Origin: CAYNLK01 sp964398055
Lineage (GTDB): Bacteria > Chloroflexota > Anaerolineae > 4572-78 > J111
Assembly (NCBI GenBank): GCA_964398055.1
Contig: CAYNLK010000067.1
Coordinates: 1 to 32,325 of the forward strand
Direction: 5' to 3'
DNA: 32,325 nt
Under the pieces are notes generated by a model. It was not told where the DNA came from. It saw only the letters and a program-made list of their open reading frames with translations, and searched no databases. The first letter of the stretch is position 1. The number at the start of each line of letters is the position of its first letter. Both the position numbers and the translations under genes were made by a program. Positions 8,004 to 15,099 of the stretch are shown here, piece by piece.

Positions 8004-9131
8004 TCAAGTCATCGGCAAAGTAATCTGGACCCGCGTGCCCGGCCCGTTTTTGTTCGGGCCGATGAAGAACTTCCCTCGCATATCCTCGGTCACAGTGGTG
8101 CGGACGATATCCAGCCCCAGGCCCAGATCGGTCTCAGGATTGAAGTTCGGTGGCAAACCCCGGCCATCGTCTTGCACCCGCAAGCGCAGTTGCCTGTATT
8201 TGTGAATCAGGGTGATCGTAATTTGCCCCTGCGCCCGTCCGGCCAGGCCATGCTCCAACGCATTTTGCAGTAACTCGTTGGTAATCAAGGCCAGGCTGGT
8301 AGCTCGCTGCGAGGCCAATTCCACGTTGTCCCCGCTCACCGAAACTGTAATATTTGCCTCCGGGTTGATCATGTTGCCGCTCACGGTGGCGGTGACGCGC
8401 CGGATCAAATCCAGCGTCCCAACCCGATCCACCCCGGCTTCGGAGAGAATCTCGTGGACGGTGGCAATACTCAAGACCCGGTTGATCGTCTCTCGTAAGA
8501 TATCCTGCGGCGACAGCTTTTTGTTTTCGGCCATTTGCAGCCGCAGCAGCATGGCGATGGTCTGCAGATTATTCTTAACCCGGTGGTGCATCTCCTGAAC
8601 CAGGGCCGAGTGAACCAGTTGGGCCTTCTCCAGGGCAATGGCGGCCAGCTCGACAATGAAGCCGAACAGTTCGATCTCATCCTCGCTAAACTCGTGCCGG
8701 GTGGCGGTCTGGACGTTGGCGGCCCCAATCACCTTACCCCGATTCATCAACGGCATAGCCATTAGCGAGGCAAACTTGCTCTCGCCGGAGCCCAGCACCC
8801 GGTAGAAGCGGACATCGGCCAGGGCGTCGGCTACGGCCACAGTTTGCCGGTGTTCGGCCGCCCAGCCGGTCAGGCCGGCCCCGTGCGGCAGATACACCTC
8901 GCCGATGCCGGTCTGGTTCAAGCCGGTCGAGGCCGCCAGCAGCAATTTATCGCCCTTTTGGTTGTAAAGGTAGATGGAGCAGGAGTCGACCCGCATCACC
9001 TCGGTGGTGCGGCGGGTGATCAGGTCCAGGGTATCGTTCAGATCCAGGGCCTGGACAATGGCCCGGCTGATTTCCCGGACTGCGGCCAATTGGCTGCTCT
9101 GCTGTTGCAGTTTGGCTTCCAGGCTACTCAT
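8004..9131 (-). CDS. GAF-domain sensor histidine kinase (HisKA_2 type)
   Basis: A 375-aa soluble kinase. A short coiled-coil-like start (1-20) leads into a GAF domain (about 25-170, with GAGLTGWAAEHRQTVAV). The HisKA_2 dimerisation helix follows, with EMHHRVKNNLQT and likely phospho-acceptor H183. An HATPase_c domain comes last, with N box NELLQNALEHG, DDGRGLP and GLGLDIV. No membrane segment or signal peptide is seen, so the signal is probably cytoplasmic. It begins with an ATGA overlap on the stop of the ABC ATPase gene and is the last gene of the fur operon. No response regulator lies nearby. Confidence 0.9.
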   Translation of the reverse strand: MSSLEAKLQQQSSQLAAVREISRAIVQALDLNDTLDLITRRTTEVMRVDSCSIYLYNQKGDKLLLAASTGLNQTGIGEVYLPHGAGLTGWAAEHRQTVAVADALADVRFYRVLGSGESKFASLMAMPLMNRGKVIGAANVQTATRHEFSEDEIELFGFIVELAAIALEKAQLVHSALVQEMHHRVKNNLQTIAMLLRLQMAENKKLSPQDILRETINRVLSIATVHEILSEAGVDRVGTLDLIRRVTATVSGNMINPEANITVSVSGDNVELASQRATSLALITNELLQNALEHGLAGRAQGQITITLIHKYRQLRLRVQDDGRGLPPNFNPETDLGLGLDIVRTTVTEDMRGKFFIGPNKNGPGTRVQITLPMT

Positions 9132-9982
9132 CGGTTGGGGAGGGGTTCTTCGCCGTTGCCGCAGCAGCCGTCGCTGATGAACACGGCGCCGTTGGCCGTA
9201 GTGAGCAGGCGCATATGGCCGCGGTAGGCCCGGTTCAAGAGTTCCGGCACAAAGATTTCGTCGGCCTGGCCCAAGCCGATGAGTTGGCGATTGAGCAGCA
9301 TCAACCGGTCGAACCGTTCCGAGGCCAGATTGAGGTCATGGGTGGACAGGATTATGGTAACCTGGCGCTGGCGCAGTTTCTCCAGAATATCAAAAATGGC
9401 TTCCTGGGAATGGACGTCGAGGCCGGTGAGCGGTTCGTCCATCAGCATCAGCTCGGCTTCCTGGGCCAGGGCCCGGGCAATGAAGACTCGCTGTTGCTGC
9501 CCGCCGGATAGCTCGCCAATTTGACGTTTGTGCAGGTCGGCCAGTCCCACCAGTTCCAGAGCTTCGTGCACTAACTGCCAATCCTTACGTTTGGGCCAAT
9601 GGAATAGCCCCAGGCGGCCAATACGCCCCATCATCACCACGTCGGCCACGTTGACCGGGAAGCGCCAATCAACCTGGCTGCGCTGGGGCACGTAAGCAAT
9701 ACAAATATGCTCGCCGGGCTGATTGCCGTAAATGTTGACCTGGCCCCGGTTGGGCGAGATCACGCCGGAGATAACATTGAAGAGGGTGCTCTTGCCGGCG
9801 CCGTTAGGCCCAATCAGAGCCACTCGTTCACCCGGATGCAGCTCAAAGGTGATCTCCTCCAGGGCTACAGTGCCGTTAAACCGAACGGAGACCCCTTGCA
9901 GCGCCAGGATGGGCTGGCTGAGATCGTGTTTTTCAAAGGTGGGGTGGCGTAGCGAGCCGATTTGGTGTTTGAGTTCGTCCAT
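9128..9982 (-). CDS. Metal-type ABC transporter ATPase (ZnuC/MntB/SitB-like), orphan
   Basis: A 284-aa ATPase with Walker A GPNGAGKST (58-66), Q loop YVPQRSQVDW, signature LSGGQQQR, Walker B LMLMDEP (D182/E183) and H loop STHDLN. VPQRSQVDWRFPV and VVMMGRIGR are typical of Mn/Zn/Fe importers with the ABC-3 class of permease. The family normally works with a membrane permease and a binding protein, and neither gene is in the window. The C-terminus carries SDGCCGNGEE, a Cys pair that could bind metal. It is nine bases downstream of the fur gene and overlaps the kinase gene by four bases. Confidence 0.88.
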   Translation of the reverse strand: MDELKHQIGSLRHPTFEKHDLSQPILALQGVSVRFNGTVALEEITFELHPGERVALIGPNGAGKSTLFNVISGVISPNRGQVNIYGNQPGEHICIAYVPQRSQVDWRFPVNVADVVMMGRIGRLGLFHWPKRKDWQLVHEALELVGLADLHKRQIGELSGGQQQRVFIARALAQEAELMLMDEPLTGLDVHSQEAIFDILEKLRQRQVTIILSTHDLNLASERFDRLMLLNRQLIGLGQADEIFVPELLNRAYRGHMRLLTTANGAVFISDGCCGNGEEPLPNR

Positions 9983-9991
9983 TTGATTCTG

Positions 9992-10411
9992 TCAATTCTG
10001 GCACGTTCGACAAATGCCTTGAAATTCCAGCAAATGACTATGAATCTCGAAGCCATATTTTTGGGTCAGTTCCTGGGCAAGCTGGTCGGCGGTGCAGTGG
10101 TCAAATTCAATGATGATTCCACAGCTAGAGCAAACCAGGTGATGATGGCCGCCGGTGGCCGAGACGAAGCGCTGGGTCGGATCGTTCAGGTAGAGGGGCC
10201 GGACCAGGTTCAGGTCGACCAGCAGCTCCAGGGTGCGATAAACCGTGGCCCGGCTGACTTTGGAGTAGATTTTCTGGGCTTCGGCCAGAATTTGGTTGTG
10301 GTTCAGATGCTCCGGCTGCGACTCCAGCACTTCGATGACGGCTAAACGGGGCAGCGTCAACTTGTAGCCGGCTGACTTCATTTTTTGGGCTAAACCGCAA
10401 ATTGTCGACAT
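9992..10411 (-). CDS. Fur-family metalloregulator
   Basis: A 139-aa Fur-family protein. An N-terminal winged helix includes SRATVYRTLELL (about 53-64). The metal/dimer half has HHH (89-91), the pair C94/C97 and a second pair C134/C137, which form the structural zinc site. Whether it senses Zn, Fe, Mn or peroxide cannot be told from sequence alone. Linkage to a metal ABC ATPase favours a Zur- or Mn/Fe-uptake regulator. It is the first gene of the operon. A 7-3-7 palindrome at 10433-10449 lies 22 bases before its ATG and is the likely autoregulatory operator. Confidence 0.92.
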   Translation of the reverse strand: MSTICGLAQKMKSAGYKLTLPRLAVIEVLESQPEHLNHNQILAEAQKIYSKVSRATVYRTLELLVDLNLVRPLYLNDPTQRFVSATGGHHHLVCSSCGIIIEFDHCTADQLAQELTQKYGFEIHSHLLEFQGICRTCQN

Positions 10412-10432
10412 TCTGTATTGCCTGTTTATTAG

Positions 10433-10449
10433 TTGAGATATAATCTCAA
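10433..10449. promoter_or_regulatory. Palindromic operator before the fur operon
   Basis: TTGAGAT (10433-10439) and ATCTCAA (10443-10449) are perfect inverted arms separated by three A/T bases. The site is A+T-rich amid GC-rich sequence and lies where the fur promoter should be. Size and symmetry resemble boxes of Fur/Zur/PerR regulators, but the sequence is not one of the well-known consensus boxes. Confidence 0.65.
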
Positions 10450-10482
10450 TTATTTTAGATCAAAAGATGACGATGTCAAATT

Positions 10483-11526
10483 TCACCATTGCAGCAGGCA
10501 TAATTCGATGGTCAGGCCGGGGCCAAAACCTTGCAGCAAGGCGTAATCGCCCGGTTGGGGCTGGCCATGGCGTAGGATCTCAGCGAGCACAAAGAAGATG
10601 GTCACGGAGGACATATTGCCGTATTGGCGCAGCACCCGGCGGGAGTATTGCAGGTCGTCCGGTTGGAGCTCCAGGGCTTCGGCCAGATAATCGACAATTT
10701 TGGTTCCGCCCGGATGGATGGCCCAAAAGCGGATATCGGCCGCGGTCAAACCGGACTGGGCCAGGAAGTCATACACCAGGTCCGGCACTACGGCCCGCAA
10801 GGCCTCAGGCACACGGGTGGCCAGGCGAATCTGGAAACCTTTGTCGGAGAGCTGAAAGGCCATCATCGCCTGGCTGGCGTGGTCGGTGTAGGTCAGCGTG
10901 TTAAGGAGACGGGGTCCGGCCGGGTCAGCCGAGGCTGGCCCGACGACCACGGCGGCCAGGCCATCGCCAAACAAGGCTCCGGCGATCATGTTGTCGAGGG
11001 CTTTGCCATGCTGAAAGTGGAGCGTGCCGAACTCTACGGCCAGAAGCAGGGCGTGATTCTGCGGGCGAGCCGCCAATTCCAGCATCGCCCGGTCGAGGCC
11101 GGTGAGGCCGGCGTGGCAACCCATCCCGATCAGGGCGCTGCGGCGCAGGTTGGGCCGCATGTGCAGTTCGCTGGCCAGCAGCACGTCGAGGCCGGGGCAG
11201 TCGAAGCCGGTGCAGGAAACCACGATGAAATGGTCGATATCGGCGGCGGTCAGGCCGGCCTGGGCCAGGGCTTGCCGGATGACCTCCGCGGCCAGCGGTT
11301 GGGCGGCAGCCATAAAAAGGTCGTTGCGGGCTTTGGTGCCGGGTTCGTCGGCCAGAAAAGTAGAGTCGGGTAGCACGCTAAAGCGGCTGTCGATTTCGGC
11401 CGCGGCAAAGATGGCGCGGGCGCGCGGGCTGTTGATGTAGGGCAAGAGCCAGCGGTCGTGGATGTCCATCTGGTTGTGGCGGTGCGGCGGGACGCCGGTA
11501 GCCAGACTAATGATTTTTGGCGACAT
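10483..11526 (-). CDS. Type III polyketide synthase (chalcone/stilbene synthase family)
   Basis: A 347-aa homodimeric condensing enzyme that extends an acyl-CoA with malonyl-CoA and cyclises the chain. The catalytic triad is visible: C137 in MGCHAGLTG, H271 in FWAIHPGG, N304 in QYGNMSS. The C-terminal GFGPGLTIE loop is also typical. Bacterial relatives make alkylpyrones, alkylresorcinols or naphthols, and the product cannot be predicted here. The start at 11526 is chosen because AAGGTG lies just upstream and the protein begins MSPKIISLATGVPP, the usual start of the fold; the longer frame to 11598 has no support. No methyltransferase or oxidase gene is adjacent. Confidence 0.9.
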   Translation of the reverse strand: MSPKIISLATGVPPHRHNQMDIHDRWLLPYINSPRARAIFAAAEIDSRFSVLPDSTFLADEPGTKARNDLFMAAAQPLAAEVIRQALAQAGLTAADIDHFIVVSCTGFDCPGLDVLLASELHMRPNLRRSALIGMGCHAGLTGLDRAMLELAARPQNHALLLAVEFGTLHFQHGKALDNMIAGALFGDGLAAVVVGPASADPAGPRLLNTLTYTDHASQAMMAFQLSDKGFQIRLATRVPEALRAVVPDLVYDFLAQSGLTAADIRFWAIHPGGTKIVDYLAEALELQPDDLQYSRRVLRQYGNMSSVTIFFVLAEILRHGQPQPGDYALLQGFGPGLTIELCLLQW

Positions 11527-11570
11527 CACCTTATCTCTCTGCTGAGTGGTCACGATCTTAACATTGAACC

Positions 11571-11598
11571 ATTGTACCCGCCGAGGTGGTTGTTTCAA
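11571..11598 (-). promoter_or_regulatory. Promoter candidate for the type III PKS gene
   Basis: On the minus strand TTGAAA (11598-11593), a 16-base spacer and TACAAT (11576-11571) lie 45 bases before the ATG. Both hexamers are close to the sigma-70 consensus. Confidence 0.5.
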
Positions 11599-11668
11599 AA
11601 AAGCGTGACAAATTTTCTTGCCTGCCGGCGGCCTCGGTGATAGACTCTGCTGACGGGCGCTTGTAAAG

Positions 11669-11760
11669 AGTTGTGAAGTGTGGGGCGGGGAGGGGAGAGC
11701 GTGAAGCAGAGAGGGTGGGGCGTGATATGGGTGATTCTTTATCTCGTTTCACGCATTAGG
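11669..11760. repeat. Possible degenerate heptad repeat F
   Basis: A purine-rich stretch in which GCGTGA recurs with spacing in multiples of seven (near 11697 and 11718) and which ends with the complementary TTTCACGC. It resembles the other heptad hairpins but is much eroded. The rest of 11527-11812 holds the PKS promoter and the GH13 ribosome site; no strong promoter for the GH13 gene is evident. Confidence 0.3.
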
Positions 11761-11812
11761 TTTTATGGAGGCTTCCAGGTATTTTCTTGAAACTGCCTAC
11801 AGGAGCGTGATA

Positions 11813-13285
11813 ATGAGCATCACTACCCCGGAGTGGGTCAAACACGCCATTTTCTACCAGATTTTCCCGGATCGATTTGCCCGCAGTCCCCGCACGCAGC
11901 ACCCCCGCGGCCTTACCTTCAAGCCGTGGGGCAGCCCGCCGGCGCAGCAGGGCTTTCAGGGAGGTGACCTGCGGGGTATCGTCGACAAGTTGGATTATTT
12001 GCAGGCATTGGGGGTGACGGCGCTCTATCTCAACCCGATTTTTGCCTCGGCAGCCAACCACCGCTACCATACCTTTGATTATTTTCAGGTCGATCCTCTG
12101 TTGGGCGGCAACGAAGCTCTGCGGGAACTACTCGACGAGGCCCACAGCCGGAATATGCGAGTAGTGTTGGATGGCGTGTTCAACCACGCCAGCCGGGGCT
12201 TCTGGCCGTTTCACCACATTCTGGAAAATGGGGTCGACTCGCCCTACCTGGACTGGTTTATCATCCACAATTGGCCGTTGCGGCCCTACTCCAGCGACCG
12301 GGATAATCCGCCCAACTACGAGGCCTGGTGGAATTTGCCGGCCCTGCCCAAGTTCAACACCACCAATCCGGGCGTGAGAGAGTATATTTTTGAGGTGGCT
12401 CGCTACTGGCTGGAGTTTGGCATCGACGGCTGGCGGCTGGACGTGCCGCAAGAGATCGCTGATGACGAATTCTGGCGGCAGTTCCGGCGGGTGGTCAAAT
12501 CGGTCAATCCGGAGGCATACCTGTGCGGCGAAATCTGGACGGAAGCGCAATGCTGGTTGCAGGGAGACCGGTTCGACGCGGTGATGAATTACATTTTTAT
12601 GTGGTCGATCCTGAGTTTCTGTGGGGCCAAGAGTTTGCGTCGCGATTATAAAAAGCAACATCTCAAGCTAAAGCCGCTCGCTGGGCCGACCTTTGGGCGG
12701 GTGATCGACCGGATGCACGGCCTATACGATTGGGAGGTCAACTTTGCCCAACTAAACCTGCTCGATAGCCACGACACCGCCCGGGCCTTGTGGATTGTGG
12801 GTGAAGACAAAAGCGCCCTGCGGTTGAGCGTGCTGTTTCAGATGACTATGCCGGGCGCGCCCTGTATCTATTACGGGGATGAGATTGGCCTGTCGAGCGG
12901 CGACGATCCGGATTGTCGCCAGGCGTTTCCCTGGGAGGCTGAAGGGTGTTGGGATCACGAGTTGTTGGCCTTTTACCGGCAGGCGACGGCGCTGCGCCAG
13001 CGTTACCCGGTGCTGCGGACCGGCTCGTACCAACAACTCCAGGCGGTTGGCAGGATTTATGCGTTTCACCGTCAACTGGATGAGCAGCAGGCAGTGGTCA
13101 TCTTCAACACCGCCGCTCGCGCCCGGCGAGTCGAGCTGGCGCTGCCGGCCGGACCGTTGACTGCTTTTACCCAGGTCTGGCCCAATGACACTCAACGATT
13201 TGAACCGGCCAGCTCAGGCCAGCTAAAGGTAACCGTACCGCCGCGTGAGGCCGTGATTTTGATGGGCGAAAAATCGGAGGAATGA
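11813..13285 (+). CDS. GH13 alpha-amylase family glycoside hydrolase (neopullulanase/cyclomaltodextrinase-like)
   Basis: A 490-aa (beta/alpha)8 glycosidase. All GH13 regions are visible: region I DGVFNHAS (120-127), region II GWRLDVPQE with nucleophile D210, region III GEIW with acid/base E240, and region IV LLDSHDTAR with D321. FYQIFPDRFARS at the start and the C-terminal beta domain are typical of the neopullulanase/maltogenic amylase group, but the extra N-terminal domain of that group is missing. No signal peptide is seen, so it probably acts on intracellular maltodextrins or glycogen fragments. AGGAG (11801-11805) sits seven bases before ATG 11813, which is preferred over the longer frame from 11765. 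The stop overlaps panC. Confidence 0.88.
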   Translation: MSITTPEWVKHAIFYQIFPDRFARSPRTQHPRGLTFKPWGSPPAQQGFQGGDLRGIVDKLDYLQALGVTALYLNPIFASAANHRYHTFDYFQVDPLLGGNEALRELLDEAHSRNMRVVLDGVFNHASRGFWPFHHILENGVDSPYLDWFIIHNWPLRPYSSDRDNPPNYEAWWNLPALPKFNTTNPGVREYIFEVARYWLEFGIDGWRLDVPQEIADDEFWRQFRRVVKSVNPEAYLCGEIWTEAQCWLQGDRFDAVMNYIFMWSILSFCGAKSLRRDYKKQHLKLKPLAGPTFGRVIDRMHGLYDWEVNFAQLNLLDSHDTARALWIVGEDKSALRLSVLFQMTMPGAPCIYYGDEIGLSSGDDPDCRQAFPWEAEGCWDHELLAFYRQATALRQRYPVLRTGSYQQLQAVGRIYAFHRQLDEQQAVVIFNTAARARRVELALPAGPLTAFTQVWPNDTQRFEPASSGQLKVTVPPREAVILMGEKSEE

Positions 13286-14124
13286 TGAAATATTTTGTCG
13301 AAGTTGAAGCGATTCGCCAGGCCCGCTGGTCTGATCCGTTAGCAAGCTGGGGCCTGGTGCCGACGATGGGCTTTCTGCACGAAGGCCATCTCAGCCTGGT
13401 GCGGCAGGCCCGGCAGGAGAATGAGCGGGTGGGCGTCAGCATCTTTGTCAACCCTATCCAGTTCAACAACCCGGCCGACCTGGCCGCCTATCCCCACGAT
13501 CTTGAGCGGGATTTGGCCCTACTGGCTGAGGAAGGCGTTGATCTGGTCTGGACGCCCAGACCGGACATAGTCTATCCGTCCGGTTTCCAAACCTACGTTA
13601 CCGTTGAAGAGGTTAGCCAATATCTGGAAGGCCCCGCTCGCCCCGGCCACTTTCGGGGGGTGGCCACGGTTGTGGCCAAGCTGTTCAACGTTTTCCAGCC
13701 GCAGCGGGCCTATTTTGGCCAGAAAGACGCCCAGCAGGTGGTCGTCATCAAACGGATGGTCCAGGATTTGAACTTTAATCTGGAGATCGTCGTCTGTCCG
13801 ATTGTGCGGGAAGCGGACGGCCTGGCCATGAGTTCGCGCAATGTCAATCTTTCGCCGGCGGCGCGCCGGCAGGCCACCTGTCTTTACCAAGCCTTATCGG
13901 CCGCCCGGCAAGCTTTGGCCGGGAGCGAACGGAACGCCGCCAACTTACGTGGTCTGATGCTGGAGATCATTGGCGCCGCCGACCTGGCCCGGGTTGATTA
14001 TGTCAGCGTGGCCGATCCCGAAACGCTGCAAGAGTTGGAACTGGTCCGGGACCGGGCACTGCTGTCGCTGGCCGTTTTTGTTGGCGGTGTGCGCTTGATT
14101 GATAATATGGTGATTGAAAATTAA
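13285..14124 (+). CDS. panC: Pantoate-beta-alanine ligase (pantothenate synthetase)
   Basis: Joins pantoate and beta-alanine using ATP to make pantothenate. VPTMGFLHEGH (26-35) holds the HxGH nucleotidyltransferase motif. FVNPIQFN, AYFGQKDAQQ and the KMSKS-equivalent MSSRN are all present. Length of 279 aa is normal. ATGs at 13282 and 13285 are in frame; 13285 is chosen because GGAGG (13276-13280) is then four bases away. Coupled to the GH13 gene by overlap and followed 104 bases later by coaX, the next step after pantothenate. The panB and panE genes lie in the same window on the other strand. Confidence 0.95.
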   Translation: MKYFVEVEAIRQARWSDPLASWGLVPTMGFLHEGHLSLVRQARQENERVGVSIFVNPIQFNNPADLAAYPHDLERDLALLAEEGVDLVWTPRPDIVYPSGFQTYVTVEEVSQYLEGPARPGHFRGVATVVAKLFNVFQPQRAYFGQKDAQQVVVIKRMVQDLNFNLEIVVCPIVREADGLAMSSRNVNLSPAARRQATCLYQALSAARQALAGSERNAANLRGLMLEIIGAADLARVDYVSVADPETLQELELVRDRALLSLAVFVGGVRLIDNMVIEN

Positions 14125-14153
14125 CTATTTTAGAGTAACAATTCTTCGGTGTC

Positions 14154-14216
14154 CGTATAGCGTAGTGCGTATTTCGTTTCAAAATCCTCACGCAATACGA
14201 AATACGCAATAAAATA
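14154..14216. repeat. Heptad-periodic inverted repeat C (CGTATTN / TACGNAA units)
   Basis: Nine consecutive 7-base units: CGTATAG, CGTAGTG, CGTATTT and CGTTTCA on the left, one spacer unit, then CACGCAA, TACGAAA, TACGCAA and TAAAATA. Left and right units are complementary, giving a hairpin in the panC-coaX gap that ends 12 bases before the coaX ATG. Confidence 0.75.
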
Positions 14217-14228
14217 ACAGGTGCAGCT

Positions 14229-14996
14229 ATGTTGCTAACCATTGATATCGGCAATACCAATATTACCTTTGGGTTGTATGATGAGACTCAAACTTTGAAA
14301 CACCATTGGCGTATCAAAACCGACCACGACCGCCTGGCCGATGAGTACGGCATTCTGATGCTGGGGTTGATGCGCCATGCCGGGCTAAAGTTTGACCGGA
14401 TCAAGGGCGTGGCCCTGGCCAGCGTGGTGCCGCCACTAACTTCGGTCTTTGTGAAGATGGCGGAACGGTATATCAAAGTGACCCCGTTGGTGGTTGAAGC
14501 CGGCATCAAAACCGGGGTCAAGATTCGCTACGATAGCCCGCGCGATGTGGGCGCCGACCGGATTGTGGACGCGGTGGCGGCTTATAGACTGTATGGTGGA
14601 CCGGCCTGCGTGGTCGATTTTGGCACTGCGACTACTTTCGACGCTATTTCGGCTAAAGGTGATTATCTGGGGGGGGCCATTGCCCCCGGCATCGGTATTG
14701 CCGCCGAGGCTTTGTTCAGCCGCACCTCAAAACTGCCCCGGATCGAACTGGTGCGGCCACCCCAGGCCATCGGCGCCAACACGCCGCATGCGTTGCAGAG
14801 CGGGCTGATCTTTGGCTATGTGGGCTTGGTGGAAGGGATGGTTGCCCGCTTTCGAGCCGAGCTGGGGCCGGAGATGCGGGTCATCGGCACCGGCGGCCTG
14901 GTCAGCACCATTGCCCAGGAAACAGAGGTGATCCAGATTGTCAACCCCTGGTTAACTCTGGAGGGTCTGCGGTTGGTTTGGGAGATGAATCAGTGA
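14229..14996 (+). CDS. coaX: Type III pantothenate kinase
   Basis: Phosphorylates pantothenate, the first step of CoA synthesis. The ASKHA-fold phosphate-1 motif is IDIGNTNITFG (5-15). DVGADRIVDA around residue 100 is the family signature, followed by VVDFGTATTFD (the phosphate-2 region) and GGAIAPGI. Length of 255 aa is usual. Type III enzymes are not feedback-inhibited by CoA, so control may act on pathway genes instead, such as the panB leader in this window. It follows panC on the same strand with repeat C between. Confidence 0.95.
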   Translation: MLLTIDIGNTNITFGLYDETQTLKHHWRIKTDHDRLADEYGILMLGLMRHAGLKFDRIKGVALASVVPPLTSVFVKMAERYIKVTPLVVEAGIKTGVKIRYDSPRDVGADRIVDAVAAYRLYGGPACVVDFGTATTFDAISAKGDYLGGAIAPGIGIAAEALFSRTSKLPRIELVRPPQAIGANTPHALQSGLIFGYVGLVEGMVARFRAELGPEMRVIGTGGLVSTIAQETEVIQIVNPWLTLEGLRLVWEMNQ

Positions 14997-15001
14997 ATGG
15001 C

Positions 15002-15030
15002 TTGCAGTTTATGTTTATATCGAGTAGAAT
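15002..15030 (+). promoter_or_regulatory. Sigma-70-like promoter for the subtilisin lipoprotein
   Basis: TTGCAG (15002-15007), a 17-base spacer, then TAGAAT (15025-15030). It lies 70 bases before the protease ATG and just after the coaX stop. Confidence 0.5.
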
Positions 15031-15099
15031 TGGGGAGGAATCTTAACCAAGAACAGCCCCTGCCGTGAGCCGGAAAGCGGATATTCAGGAGAAAGCGTC

